A stretch of DNA of 64,000 bases from IMG/VR virus record IMGVR_UViG_3300010354_000061, positions 1 to 64,000 of that record, one strand, 5' to 3'. Below the pieces are notes generated by a model. It did no database searches. It worked only from the letters and a program-made list of their open reading frames with translations, and had not been told where the DNA came from. Shown piece by piece: positions 26,842 through 36,378 of the stretch (its first letter is position 1; the number at the start of each line of letters is the position of its first letter). The DNA is from a virus. The position numbers and the translations under genes were made by a program.

Positions 26842-28634
26842 TATGCGTAAATACCTCTTACAGAGACATGGATATCGGATTCACGTGTTTGAAGTATTTC
26901 ATTTAGTGTTACAGTAATATCTTTATTTTTAGGGGTGGCATTAAATGCAACTCCTTCGCCACTATAACTTGCAATTCTCAAATTATCAATTGTAACAATC
27001 CCGGTGTTATAATTTACGGAACCAACAGGGAACGTCTTATCACCTAAAACAGCATTTAGTATACCAGCTTCATCATCTTGCAAATACACATTTCTGTAGA
27101 GACTGTTTTGATAAAATAGAGTGAAGCTATCGCTAACTACGCTCGTAATTGGATTTGCAAACGAAATTGTTGTATTGAGGTTTTCGCGTGTTGCTGTTTG
27201 TTCAGGTGTTGGAACAAGATATCTAATCAGCTTAATTGACGTGTCGTTACTAATAATTCCGTCGTACGTATCATCAATAGCTGTCGTCAGCTTTGAGTAA
27301 CGCAGTGTAACGTCAAAGTCATTAATATTCGTGTTACAAAATGTTTGAATAGTTGTCTTAACAGCTGCTTTAATATCTCCTTCAGCAGCTGTTGATGTAT
27401 TAATATTATACACAATATTTGAAGAAACATCACAATACAGGAAGGATGGGTTAATAAAGATAGGGTCAATTGTTAGCGGCATTTTTTCTTTAAGGAACTT
27501 ACGGTATTTTTCAGCTAAAGTCGGGGGTATACCGTCTGCATTAAACACATCAATTGCTACCATTACTTTACCAAACTGAGGAGGGTCATTCTCCTCACCA
27601 CCATATGCATGAACAGAATCAATCTCTGGAAAGTTTGTTCTCAGCAATGTTTCATAGTCACTTGTTGTAATTGCACGCTCTTGTGTCTGGAAATAGCGAG
27701 GAGCATTAAAGCGCACAGATTCGATTGTTTCTGCAGGAGCTCCTGACTGAGCAGCTTCGAGAACTGCAATCGCTACTTGACCTCCCGAGTAAGAACCAGC
27801 TGTTCCGGCAATTGAATCATCAAGTCGAAAACTGTCTGCACCGTTTGGAGCACTTCCATTGGTAACTCTATACTCACAGGAAATTACAGCACCGTTTTTA
27901 GGTTTTTTACCTGTTACGTTGTTACCAAACACAATCTCGTATTGTTCGTTTTCTGCTCCTTGGACAAAGAACACCTTATCAGTAGCAGTTACATTAAAAA
28001 AGGAGGACGACAAAACATATGATTGAAGCTGTGTATTTCCATCTTCAATTACTGAAACCTTGATGCTAGATGTGTCAAGATTTGGATTCGATAATACAAA
28101 CCGCTGAGTTGGATTGCTGTCATCAACGACAAACGTGTCAGCAGCCGTAAATCCTTCATAGATCAAAACTGCATTGCTAAAAAACTGATTAAGTTGCGTA
28201 TTTGCTGGGTTTAACCGTCTATCCATTACAATAGTTTGATCAGTTGTAAACACATAAGTGTTTGATCCAACAGTTGTTGTAAATGAAGTTCCTCTTCGAA
28301 TTGTTAATGAATCTTCATAAACCGTTGGAGTAACAACAAGCCCCAATGTAGCAACGGAGCTGATTGCTGAACGAGGAGTATAATTTAATTCCTTTGCATG
28401 ACTTACAATACTATCACGCAACAACGCTGTATCCATAAACATTTCGTTGCCAATCATGTTCAGGTAAAACCCATTATGATATGTATTATAGGCAAGAATG
28501 TCTAAGAGAACGTTAATATTGGACGCTTCAAAATCAATATCTTGAAATAATGCATTATTTCTAAGGTATTCTTTTAGGTTGTTTTTATACGTCGAAAAAT
28601 CTAACGTAACTAAGTTTGTTGAAGTATTCGCCAT
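26841..28634 (-). CDS. 6: Baseplate wedge protein gp6
   Basis: A 597-residue protein. The opening (TLDFSTYKNNLKEYLRNN, DIDFEASNINVLLDILAYNT, NMIGNEMFMDTALLRDSI) is the hallmark of the gp6/baseplate J family. QERAITTSDYETLLRTNFPE is the conserved J-type core. Length is near T4 gp6 (660). gp6 dimers form the inner iris of the baseplate that transmits the sheath-contraction signal. It overlaps gp7 by 1 base and lies 1 base after gp25, in conserved T4 order. Confidence 0.93.
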   Translation of the reverse strand: MANTSTNLVTLDFSTYKNNLKEYLRNNALFQDIDFEASNINVLLDILAYNTYHNGFYLNMIGNEMFMDTALLRDSIVSHAKELNYTPRSAISSVATLGLVVTPTVYEDSLTIRRGTSFTTTVGSNTYVFTTDQTIVMDRRLNPANTQLNQFFSNAVLIYEGFTAADTFVVDDSNPTQRFVLSNPNLDTSSIKVSVIEDGNTQLQSYVLSSSFFNVTATDKVFFVQGAENEQYEIVFGNNVTGKKPKNGAVISCEYRVTNGSAPNGADSFRLDDSIAGTAGSYSGGQVAIAVLEAAQSGAPAETIESVRFNAPRYFQTQERAITTSDYETLLRTNFPEIDSVHAYGGEENDPPQFGKVMVAIDVFNADGIPPTLAEKYRKFLKEKMPLTIDPIFINPSFLYCDVSSNIVYNINTSTAAEGDIKAAVKTTIQTFCNTNINDFDVTLRYSKLTTAIDDTYDGIISNDTSIKLIRYLVPTPEQTATRENLNTTISFANPITSVVSDSFTLFYQNSLYRNVYLQDDEAGILNAVLGDKTFPVGSVNYNTGIVTIDNLRIASYSGEGVAFNATPKNKDITVTLNEILQTRESDIHVSVRGIYA

Positions 28635-28635
28635 T

Positions 28636-29124
28636 TTATCTTATTCTTTCAATAACGGTCGAAAAAACAATGCGTTTTTGAAGCGTTCCCAAAGTGTAAA
28701 TTATTGTTACACTTACTGTGTTATCTTCGGACGTAGAACTAAACAATGCAGTTCGTTCGTCGGCTGGGAACACGGTCGTTTGAGCTCCAGCATCAACTTG
28801 AACGCTTTCAACAGAAACTCTAGGCTCAAATGATATAATAGCGTCACGTATCATCGTATTTAGCTGGTCCATTATAATAGGACTCATTGGTTCAAATAAT
28901 AGCCGACGAACGTCTGTTCCAAAAGTTGGGTTGAAGAATCGTTCACCTTTTCCTGTAAGAAATAGATTTTTCAATGCTTCATTTACAGCATACTCATTGA
29001 CGTGTCTTGCTAAATCATGTTTTTCAGGATGAACGTTAAAATTCTTAAAAAAGTCGGAATAAAGAACTTTTTCAGCTCGACGTTTAGCTTCTGTATTTCT
29101 ATCGTATTGTTTAACTAACGCCAA
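28636..29124 (-). CDS. 25: Baseplate wedge protein gp25
   Basis: A 162-residue protein starting MALVKQYDRNTEAKR. It has the GPW/gp25 family core: NEAVNEALKNLFLTGKGER then FFNPTFGTDVRRLLFEP. gp25 sits at the inner baseplate, contacts gp6 and gp53 and helps start sheath assembly. The neighbours gp6 and the PAAR tip protein are as expected. Confidence 0.95.
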   Translation of the reverse strand: MALVKQYDRNTEAKRRAEKVLYSDFFKNFNVHPEKHDLARHVNEYAVNEALKNLFLTGKGERFFNPTFGTDVRRLLFEPMSPIIMDQLNTMIRDAIISFEPRVSVESVQVDAGAQTTVFPADERTALFSSTSEDNTVSVTIIYTLGTLQKRIVFSTVIERIR

Positions 29125-29125
29125 C

Positions 29126-29389
29126 TTATCCTCCTATAAACACATTGGATGATCCTGTGGCTTGATGGCCGCAAGATGCCTTGTGTCCTTTTCTGCAAAC
29201 AGGTTTTCCGTTGCAGAATACGTTGCTTGACCCTTGAATCATCCTCGAATTGCTGTGATTAGCTCGACCATGGGACTGAACACGGTCTCCTTTTCGAACT
29301 AAACTTTTGCCATTAACAAAAACGTTACTCGATCCTTCAATGAGTTTTCCACCAGCACTATCTATCTGTTTTCTCGTAGCTCCTGACAT
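29126..29389 (-). CDS. PAAR-type spike tip protein (gp5.4-like)
   Basis: An 87-residue protein with three repeated S-S-N-V-F segments (EGSSNVFVNGK, QGSSNVFCNGKPVCRKGHK, TGSSNVFIGG), typical of PAAR-repeat proteins that cap the membrane-attacking spike. Two Cys and several His residues (HGRANHSN, CRKGHKASCGHQ) fit the metal site in the PAAR apex. It lies between gp25 and the 516-residue protein, next to gp5, the spike it should sharpen. Confidence 0.9.
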   Translation of the reverse strand: MSGATRKQIDSAGGKLIEGSSNVFVNGKSLVRKGDRVQSHGRANHSNSRMIQGSSNVFCNGKPVCRKGHKASCGHQATGSSNVFIGG

Positions 29390-30939
29390 TATGCGTCCAC
29401 CCAGGTACCGGTTGTAGGACTTGTTTGCACAAATGTTTTTGTCTTGCCTGTAGTAGAATCACGCCACAAATCTCCAAACTTAGGATTTAATGGTGGGGTT
29501 GGAGAAGTTGTAGTAGTTGGAACATACTGTGATGCAGCTCTTACATCTGCTGCTTCTGCGGCTGCATTTTCAGCTTCCACAGTTGGATCAACATATCCAC
29601 CATAATCTGGCCAATCGCAAGGACAACCATCATTAAACCATTCGTTAATTGCTGTGACGTGTTCTGATACTTCCTTTACAAATTCGATAAATGGCTCTCG
29701 TTCTCCAAAAACCGCAAGATTTGTAAGAGGACCTTTTGCTGGTCTGTACACGTTGCCATCCCAAATGTCAGGCCATTCAAGAAAAGGCACTGCTTCAGGA
29801 TATCCCAGATCCTCTACTATTTGACCGCTTGGTAACTGAATTTTGATTGTAGAAGGTTCATTTCCTTGAACATACGCTGCGCCATACCGGAAGGATTCAA
29901 TACCTGCATAAGGATTACCCAGAGCACATATATCTACTCCATAACTAAATAAATCCCACGAAATTCTTACTGCGTTGTGAAGTGACCTTTTATCTGTAAG
30001 ATTTGGTGAACTAAATCCTCTATAATATGTAGGTACTTGAATACATTCGGGCAGGCCCCACCCGTGGGTTACCTCATCTTGCGTATACCACGTTCCCGTT
30101 ACAGGATCTATCATTTGTTGATTGTAGGGTTCTCTGCCCTCTGCCCATATGCCTCTCATGTGGTTATAATTAAATCCTGAGTATATGCCAGGGTATGCGT
30201 TTCTCATCATCCAATCAATATAAAAATTATGAGAAAAACTATATTGTCCAAACGGTATACCAACATTTATTGGATAATCGGCAAGTTCTGGAAACTCCCC
30301 AAAGTTTGTTCGGCCGCTTAGTATACCAAGCCAGCGAGCTCCGTAAACTGGAAATCCCATCAAACTAGTCAATATAAAAGACCTGTCTCCCCCGTAAGCA
30401 TTAAACAGCGTTAATAGTCTATTGACGGTAGGAGCTGTTTCAAATTTTAAAAGGGACGGATGAACATAGGTGTTTGATATTGTATATGGTTTAAACGTTT
30501 CCCCATCAACAATTTTTATGGACCCGTTGGCAACTCCTTCGTTAATATTTTGATTAAACGCATTCCTTCGACGCTCCTCCCACCACGTTCTCCGTCCTGA
30601 GCCTCCACCACCACGATATTTTTCATCGGGTACAGTACTTGGATCCCAGAACTGCCATTTCCACAAATCACCAGGAATATTTAAGTCTTGGGGAGGATTA
30701 ATTTCTCCAGATGTTATAAAATCGTTGTAGGGTACTGGACCTGCCCCCGCAGTAACTTCTAGTCCACCAAAAGGATTAAAAAATTCTTTACCGTTTTCTA
30801 ATTCATTAATAGCAGATTGAGTTAGACCTATACTTTTCAGTGTTTCGTGATCACCAACAGCCAGATAATCATTAATAATTTGGCCTATTAAATAAGGTTC
30901 TGCTGTATTAAAATTAAGATGTTTCCAGCCGTATGACAT
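29389..30939 (-). CDS. Baseplate-cluster protein, unknown
   Basis: A 516-residue protein starting MSYGWKHLNFNTAEPYLI. It is rich in Trp, Tyr and Pro (GDLWKWQFWDPS, GRRTWWEERRRN, YNHMRGIWAEGREPYN), and its tail ends KFGDLWRDSTTGKTKTF, a short motif common near the ends of phage fibre or virion proteins. It overlaps the PAAR gene by 1 base and starts 6 bases after gp5's stop. A virion role, perhaps spike-associated, is inferred only from position; no family recognised. Confidence 0.72.
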   Translation of the reverse strand: MSYGWKHLNFNTAEPYLIGQIINDYLAVGDHETLKSIGLTQSAINELENGKEFFNPFGGLEVTAGAGPVPYNDFITSGEINPPQDLNIPGDLWKWQFWDPSTVPDEKYRGGGGSGRRTWWEERRRNAFNQNINEGVANGSIKIVDGETFKPYTISNTYVHPSLLKFETAPTVNRLLTLFNAYGGDRSFILTSLMGFPVYGARWLGILSGRTNFGEFPELADYPINVGIPFGQYSFSHNFYIDWMMRNAYPGIYSGFNYNHMRGIWAEGREPYNQQMIDPVTGTWYTQDEVTHGWGLPECIQVPTYYRGFSSPNLTDKRSLHNAVRISWDLFSYGVDICALGNPYAGIESFRYGAAYVQGNEPSTIKIQLPSGQIVEDLGYPEAVPFLEWPDIWDGNVYRPAKGPLTNLAVFGEREPFIEFVKEVSEHVTAINEWFNDGCPCDWPDYGGYVDPTVEAENAAAEAADVRAASQYVPTTTTSPTPPLNPKFGDLWRDSTTGKTKTFVQTSPTTGTWVDA

Positions 30940-30945
30940 TATTAA

Positions 30946-31860
30946 TTAACCTCCATACCGAGAATTTCTTACATTTGGATTAACATAGCCAGCATACTTC
31001 GATTTACCCTTTACCGTAGGTCCTGGTGATGGATCGTCAGGTGCAATCACTGACCCCACCCTATCAGGATTCAAATGAATTTGAGGAGCACTCATCACAA
31101 TTCTTTTATCAGAGAGAAGATTCATTTCCCCCACTGACTTTATTGAACAATCTCCCTCAACTCTTACTGTTGAGCTTCCCTTTATCAAAACAATTGATTT
31201 GCCCTTCACTTCTACAAAGCAATCTCCAGTAATGGACACATTATCATTCTTAGCAACTACTGTATAATTATCTCCAACAATTTTATCCACACGATTTCCA
31301 TCCTTGTCTATTTCAACGAACGTTCCTGTTCTGTGGTAAAGATGTAATCGCTCTTGACCTTCTGTGTCGTCCATCTCAACAACATGGCCACGTTCTGTTC
31401 TATAAACTTTGTTGAACGGATATTTCGCACCGAATGCTGAAGGAGGCTCGGTAACGAGATCACCTGTTGCTCTACGACTATTTTTTGCGTCAAGAAGATC
31501 ATTCTCTTCTCTAGCAAGCTTAGCAACATCATGCTTTGATGTATCGTTGTCTGGAATTCCAGCAAGAGAACCTAAGATCACTGGTAGCTGACCTTCGTTA
31601 CCATCCATGAAGAATCCAAAAACAATTGATCCAACAATTACACCTACAGGCGCAATACCAACTTGGTTAGAAGCAGCGCTGTAAGGTGGAGTCAGTATGG
31701 TTGCCCATGGAAGCTTATCGTTAGGAGTCTTGCCCTCATCGTCATGAAGACTGAAGATACGAACCTTGAGACGGCCAAGCTTAAGAGGGTCACTTTCCCT
31801 ATCAACAACTTTTCCTATAAACCACCGAAAGCCATTTTCGCCAAGCGCTTTAGTCGTCAT
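30946..31860 (-). CDS. 5: Baseplate spike protein gp5 lacking lysozyme domain
   Basis: A 304-residue protein (T4 gp5 has 575). The N-terminal OB-fold is clear: GFRWFIGKVVDRESDPLKLG, RLKVRIFSLHDDE, LPWATILTPP. A C-terminal triple beta-helix is suggested by repeats such as NVSITGDCFVEVKGKSIVLI and STVRVEGDCSIKS. The lysozyme domain that T4 gp5 carries between these parts is absent; a lysozyme domain is found instead in the tail protein at 40167-42083. gp5 forms the central puncturing spike. Confidence 0.9.
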   Translation of the reverse strand: MTTKALGENGFRWFIGKVVDRESDPLKLGRLKVRIFSLHDDEGKTPNDKLPWATILTPPYSAASNQVGIAPVGVIVGSIVFGFFMDGNEGQLPVILGSLAGIPDNDTSKHDVAKLAREENDLLDAKNSRRATGDLVTEPPSAFGAKYPFNKVYRTERGHVVEMDDTEGQERLHLYHRTGTFVEIDKDGNRVDKIVGDNYTVVAKNDNVSITGDCFVEVKGKSIVLIKGSSTVRVEGDCSIKSVGEMNLLSDKRIVMSAPQIHLNPDRVGSVIAPDDPSPGPTVKGKSKYAGYVNPNVRNSRYGG

Positions 31861-33125
31861 TTTTTCTTTCCTATCTTTACTGCTTCAATGACCATATCGT
31901 ATTCATCAAGAGAAAACATATGTCTCATCTTTGTTACCATGTAATTACCAGAATATTTTAGATCAGGGGCAAATTCAAATTTATCAAGCTTTGCTGCGTC
32001 ATCGCGAGACGGAATTTCAATATTAATTACGTCACCCAGTGCTACAGTCAAGTCTCCTGCAACCTTCAACACAATTGCTGTATCCCCAAACAATGCAGAC
32101 GCTATTTCTTTATCTCCTGCATTCTCAACAATTGTTGGTTTCGTATCGACCGAGGAGGGTAAAAAAACGTAGTGACCAGCATCAGGGAACGTTTCATACA
32201 AATTATCTTTGTATAGAACTCCCTTGTCATCCGTCGTTAACGGAAGCTTTGCTGTTTTAACATCATATTTTTTTCGTTGATATTGTTTTGTTGTAATGTC
32301 GAACGAAAGAACATTGACAGCCATTGCACCACTAGTTAATTTCTCAAACGTATTAAAACTTTTAACTATCTCATAATGCAAAATATTTTTATAGTGAAGG
32401 GGTTTAGAACCATCATCTTCAAAATCAGTTTCAATAGCAGTCTTTGTTGTATATGTAGTTATTGGTTTGCACGTCTTGCTGTTATTAACAATGTAATCAA
32501 TTGTTGCGAAATTATATCCTGCATTGCTTTCGTAAAACAAATAAGGAGAGTTTGGGTATTGTTTGCTAACAGCGCGCTTACGAATCATGTCTATAGCCTT
32601 AAAGCTGTTGTACGTTGGTATTGTAAGTAAGACAGTATCTTTTGTCGGGTCGTCCTTCAAAAACGTTTTCTTTGAGGAGAGAAAATTTTTAACGATGTCT
32701 TCTACAATATTTTCAGCTTTATCATTGTAAGATTTTGTAACAAGTTTTTGTGTGTTTTTTAAGTGTTCAATACTGATCGCTCTAATTATGTAGGTTTGGC
32801 CAAGTTCCGTTGGGTTGCTGCCGCTATTCGTCACACTAACAATACCAAACTCATAATCTAAAACTTTATGTGTATTAACTGGGTCCTCAACAGTAACAAC
32901 TATTGACTCGTCTCCTTCTGTTGCCAACCCTCCCTCTGTCAATTCCCAATCTTGAAGCAGGTTTCCAAAGTCGCGAATTAGAAATTCAGCGTAAATGGAT
33001 GGTTTCATAATATCTTCAAAAATAGAAAGCATTACTAATTGAGGTCCAATCGGTTTTCTTATTCCCGTATTGTATTTTTTTAGGTAGAGTTTGGTAACTC
33101 TACCCTCTCTCGGAAAATTTTGCAT
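31857..33125 (-). CDS. 27: Baseplate hub protein, gp27-like
   Basis: A 422-residue protein, close to T4 gp27 (391). It starts MQNFPREGRVTKLYLKKYN and has the layout of hub proteins: two beta domains (SIFEDIMKPSIYAEFLIRDF, TYIIRAISIEHLKNTQKLV), a helical segment (AENIVEDIVKNFLSSK), then a late-protein D/gp44-like part (PYLFYESNAGYNFATIDYI). It lies between gp53 and gp5 and overlaps gp5 by 4 bases, so it should trimerise on gp5. The assignment rests on layout and location more than on exact motifs. Confidence 0.78.
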   Translation of the reverse strand: MQNFPREGRVTKLYLKKYNTGIRKPIGPQLVMLSIFEDIMKPSIYAEFLIRDFGNLLQDWELTEGGLATEGDESIVVTVEDPVNTHKVLDYEFGIVSVTNSGSNPTELGQTYIIRAISIEHLKNTQKLVTKSYNDKAENIVEDIVKNFLSSKKTFLKDDPTKDTVLLTIPTYNSFKAIDMIRKRAVSKQYPNSPYLFYESNAGYNFATIDYIVNNSKTCKPITTYTTKTAIETDFEDDGSKPLHYKNILHYEIVKSFNTFEKLTSGAMAVNVLSFDITTKQYQRKKYDVKTAKLPLTTDDKGVLYKDNLYETFPDAGHYVFLPSSVDTKPTIVENAGDKEIASALFGDTAIVLKVAGDLTVALGDVINIEIPSRDDAAKLDKFEFAPDLKYSGNYMVTKMRHMFSLDEYDMVIEAVKIGKKK

Positions 33126-33127
33126 GT

Positions 33128-34069
33128 TTAAACTTTTAGTATTTGTCGCAGCTCATCGTTTATTACTGTTGTATATTCATCAGCAATTAAGGAAACGAGT
33201 TGACGAGACTCATTTATTTCAGTTTCTAAATCATAAAATGAGATAGGTTGCCAATAGCTGTACTCATCAATAGGAATTGATAAAGACACAACACTGCTCG
33301 ATGACACACTCAGTGTTAAATCTTTACTTCTTACTGTCAATGTTCCTGATATACTTGTAGAACTGCCGTTGCTTGAGAAATAGTTTGTGTCTGTAATGTG
33401 TTTAATAAACATAGCACCATCGATAAGAGAAGCTACCTCTCCCTCGGCCACAAGAGTTCCTCCGCTACGTTTTTGTACAAGATCGCCGACAACGAGAGTG
33501 TTGTTTCCTGAAGCTTTTGTATATTCAACCTTTACAACAGCATTTGTATCTGAGGTGATAGGAGCCTTTGTTATTTCATAATACGTAAACTGACTATAAT
33601 CTCTGTTGTCCGATTCCTGTCTCCAAAGTGTTTCTTCTTGCTGAGGAGTTGTTAACGACCGCGTCCAATACTTTTTTTGAGCTGTTGTTAACGCGTTGTA
33701 GGCTGCCTTTGTAATTTTGGGCTTTGAGCGATTTACTCTATAATAGGCAGTTTTAGAAACAGCATTGTCGAGCGAACCATACTTTCCAATAATATAGTTA
33801 TCAAGTGTTACCTGATCTTTGTACCACTCAAACAACGGATCTGTGTAGTTGTTTAATAAGTAAATAATCCAAGTGTAGAAAGGATCTCCATAGAAAGCTC
33901 CTGAGATAGTGTCTGGACGCTCTCCGGGTTTGACGAGATAACTATAGTAGCTCAATGCTTCTTTTTTGAATTCTTCTTTTGCACGAACCCGTTTTAGCAA
34001 ATCAACAGCGTACGTATTGTTGTATGCTACTACAGGAAATTTTGAAAAATATTCTGAGCGTGAACTCAT
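33128..34069 (-). CDS. 53: Baseplate wedge protein gp53
   Basis: A 313-residue protein (T4 gp53 has 196). The N-terminus has KFPVVAYNNTYAVDLLKRVR and the conserved block YYSYLVKPGERPDTISGAFY then GDPFYTWIIYLLNNYTDPLF, matching T4 (RPEELANAIYGNPQLYWVLL). A beta insertion near residues 170-260 enlarges it, and the C-terminal helix ends ELRQILKV. gp53 clamps the wedge dimer of gp6 and gp25. Confidence 0.92.
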   Translation of the reverse strand: MSSRSEYFSKFPVVAYNNTYAVDLLKRVRAKEEFKKEALSYYSYLVKPGERPDTISGAFYGDPFYTWIIYLLNNYTDPLFEWYKDQVTLDNYIIGKYGSLDNAVSKTAYYRVNRSKPKITKAAYNALTTAQKKYWTRSLTTPQQEETLWRQESDNRDYSQFTYYEITKAPITSDTNAVVKVEYTKASGNNTLVVGDLVQKRSGGTLVAEGEVASLIDGAMFIKHITDTNYFSSNGSSTSISGTLTVRSKDLTLSVSSSSVVSLSIPIDEYSYWQPISFYDLETEINESRQLVSLIADEYTTVINDELRQILKV

Positions 34070-34103
34070 CTATTACTCCGTTGTACGATTGTTTCTAGCA
34101 TGG

Positions 34104-35156
34104 TTAAGCTCCAGCATCCCTTAAGGCAGCATCAGAATCTGTCCCTGTTGGTAAAGATCTCTTATATTCGTTTTTAAAATCACTACGCGTAAGGATTTCT
34201 GTTTCTTGTAGTGCTAGAGAGACATCTATTTCAACAGGCTTACCGTCGTCTTTAAAAAATGATGGAACAGCACTTGGAGCGTAATTAACATTAAACGCTG
34301 TAATTACACATGGCTTAAATTGAAAAATATCATTACCTTTGACAACCATTTTTGGAAACGCTCTGCATGGAAATGTCAAAAACAATTTTTCTTTTCCTGG
34401 GTGCATCGCATACTTAATTGTATTAATAATTTCATTCAACTTAATACTATCCTCTTGTCTTTCAGGAGCAAAGCGCCAGGAGTATTGAAAGGACCTGAAC
34501 GTATTACTTTGAAATAACAACGCAAATCCTGGATTTGGAGTTGATCCCGTGAACAAATCAGAGAAAGCTCCTCCTGTTGTAGGTAAGACAGCTCTCACAC
34601 CAGCTCTAAGTAAAAAAGAAGGCAGGCTTCCTGTTACATTTTCTGCAAACTTACTTGCTTCTTCTCTTCTCCTGGAAGCTGCTGGATCCCCTTCCCCTCT
34701 CGCTTTTCCTTGAGATAGTGCGTTTGTTACATTTCCTGCAGTCCGCAAAAATTCAGGATCACCAAGTACAGGTCCAAACTGGGCACGGTTATATTCCATA
34801 GCAAAAGCTTCATTAATATTACTTGGTAATGGCAAGTAAATTGTTCCTAGCGGTGAGCCGTTTTTTCCGCCACCATCACTTGATGGTTTTTCATATTCTT
34901 TAAGCTCAAGCTTAAAATATGCTAAAGAATCTGGCAAATCACTTGGATAAACAAGGCTAGAGGCCGAGCTCTCAACAAACCGCCTGTCAGCAAGCGGTTG
35001 TGTTAGTATTGGATCATTTTTAGTTCCAGACCTTAAACCGTTTCTTAACGATGGAAATGCTCCGTTAAGAGCATTTGCTATACCTCTACCTACTGGGGAA
35101 AGAACATTTCCTAAACTTGATTTGGTGATGTCTCTTGCGGGGTTAAACTCGGCCAT
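34104..35156 (-). CDS. 48: Baseplate tube-cap protein gp48-like
   Basis: A 350-residue protein (T4 gp48 has 364). It has the tail-tube-like core PGFALLFQSNTFRSFQYSWR, followed by FAPERQEDSIKLNEIINTIK and PCRAFPKMVVKGNDIFQFKP, the pattern seen in gp48/gp54 proteins of marine T4-like phages. gp48 sits on the hub and starts the tail tube together with gp54 (plus strand, 36375). A TATAAATA late promoter lies 32 bases upstream. gp48 versus gp54 naming is based on length and could be swapped. Confidence 0.8.
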   Translation of the reverse strand: MAEFNPARDITKSSLGNVLSPVGRGIANALNGAFPSLRNGLRSGTKNDPILTQPLADRRFVESSASSLVYPSDLPDSLAYFKLELKEYEKPSSDGGGKNGSPLGTIYLPLPSNINEAFAMEYNRAQFGPVLGDPEFLRTAGNVTNALSQGKARGEGDPAASRRREEASKFAENVTGSLPSFLLRAGVRAVLPTTGGAFSDLFTGSTPNPGFALLFQSNTFRSFQYSWRFAPERQEDSIKLNEIINTIKYAMHPGKEKLFLTFPCRAFPKMVVKGNDIFQFKPCVITAFNVNYAPSAVPSFFKDDGKPVEIDVSLALQETEILTRSDFKNEYKRSLPTGTDSDAALRDAGA

Positions 35157-35187
35157 TAGAATAATACCTTGTTGTGTACTGTTTTTT

Positions 35188-35195
35188 TATTTATA
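35188..35195 (-). promoter_or_regulatory. Divergent late promoter region (TATAAATA)
   Basis: An exact TATAAATA on the minus strand about 32 bases before the gp48 start, in the 75-bp gap between divergent gp48 and gp4. On the plus strand CTAAATAC occurs a few bases further right and may be a weaker late promoter for the gp4 block. Confidence 0.6.
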
Positions 35196-35231
35196 TTGAC
35201 TAAATACAATTATTAACATATTGATATTTTT

Positions 35232-35672
35232 ATGTTTTACAAAGGATTTTTCAAACCAAAGAATCCTACCAAATACAAAGGGGATCCAACAAATATTGTC
35301 TACAGATCGTCTTGGGAGCTTAAGTTAATGGTCTGGCTTGACACGCATCCTGATGTTCTTCAGTGGGGTAGTGAGGAACTCGCAATTCCCTATAGGTCAC
35401 CAATAGACAACAAAATACACCGTTATTTCCCGGATTTTTTTGTTCGCAAACGAAATCGTTCTGGACAAATAGAAAATGTGTTAATTGAGGTCAAACCTTA
35501 TAATCAGACGATTCCACCCAAAGCCCAAACAAAAAGAACAAAAAGGTATATTAATGAGGTATATACATGGGGAATCAATAGTTCAAAGTGGGAAGCTGCA
35601 AACGAATATTGCAAAGACAGAAACTGGAGATTTGTAGTAATGACAGAAAAGGATCTTGGAATAAATGGCTAA
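35232..35672 (+). CDS. 4: Head completion protein gp4 (PD-(D/E)XK-like)
   Basis: A 146-residue protein matching T4 gp4 (gp50) along its whole length: KNPTKYKGDPTNIVYRSSWE (T4 KNISKYRGDPKKITYRSNWE), LQWGSEELAIPY, HRYFPDFFV, then VLIEVKPYNQTIPP and INEVYTWGINSSKWEAANEY. The D of PDFF and the E and K of IEVKP form a PD-(D/E)XK-like nuclease site. gp4 completes filled heads before tail joining. Overlaps the next gene by 8 bases. Confidence 0.93.
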   Translation: MFYKGFFKPKNPTKYKGDPTNIVYRSSWELKLMVWLDTHPDVLQWGSEELAIPYRSPIDNKIHRYFPDFFVRKRNRSGQIENVLIEVKPYNQTIPPKAQTKRTKRYINEVYTWGINSSKWEAANEYCKDRNWRFVVMTEKDLGING

Positions 35673-36378
35673 CATTTATCAACCAGCAAACACTGCTACA
35701 ACGACAATCAGGCAAAAAAGTGGAATTGCTGAGATCTACAAGCCTGCCAATACAGCTACAACAACAATCAGGCCTAAAGAACTTGGAATTGCCGAGATTT
35801 ACCAAGAAAATCTCAAGTCGACAATTAAACAAGGCCAGATGCCTAAAAAGACAACAACAGCAAGAATCTGGTTACGTGATATTGCAGAATCTGAAGCTAA
35901 GGTCAGCGCACTTCAGGGTCAGATACAATCAAAAACAAAAAGATCTATAGTTGTTGGCAACATGTACATGTTTAACTATAGTCCCAAAACAGCAGCAACG
36001 CTTCCTTACTACGATCAGTTTCCAGTAATATTTCCCTTTGAAAAAACTGATAACGGATTCTATGGAGTGAACCTTCATTACCTTCCCCACACATACAGGG
36101 CAAGATTAATGGACATGCTGTACACATTTGTTAATAATGACAAATATGACGAAACAACGAAGTTGCAGGGAATGTCGTATAACACATTGAGGAGTATGAG
36201 TACTTTCTTCAAGCCATGTGTCAAGCGCTACCTAAATAAACAGGTTACTTCGAGATTTATACAGGTTCACCCAAAACATTGGGAGTTGGCGTTGTTTCTT
36301 CCACTTGAGCAATTTGCTAAAGAGAGTAGAGAGAAAGTACATCAGGACTCAGTCAGACTAATAGAGAGAAGTAAATGA
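35665..36378 (+). CDS. 2: Probable DNA end protector gp2-like
   Basis: A 237-residue protein. The core VVGNMYMFNYSPKTAATLPY, YDQFPVIFPFEKTDNGFYGV and NLHYLPHTYRARLMDMLY is a conserved T4-like phage family that I recall being annotated as the gp2 DNA-end protector; gp2 lies beside gp4 in T4. The N-terminus is odd: a tandem duplication of about 20 residues (IYQPANTATTTIR and IYKPANTATTTIR, each followed by GIAEIY). Adjacent gp4 and a 4-base overlap with gp54 support a head-completion or packaging role. Confidence 0.65.
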   Translation: MANIYQPANTATTTIRQKSGIAEIYKPANTATTTIRPKELGIAEIYQENLKSTIKQGQMPKKTTTARIWLRDIAESEAKVSALQGQIQSKTKRSIVVGNMYMFNYSPKTAATLPYYDQFPVIFPFEKTDNGFYGVNLHYLPHTYRARLMDMLYTFVNNDKYDETTKLQGMSYNTLRSMSTFFKPCVKRYLNKQVTSRFIQVHPKHWELALFLPLEQFAKESREKVHQDSVRLIERSK

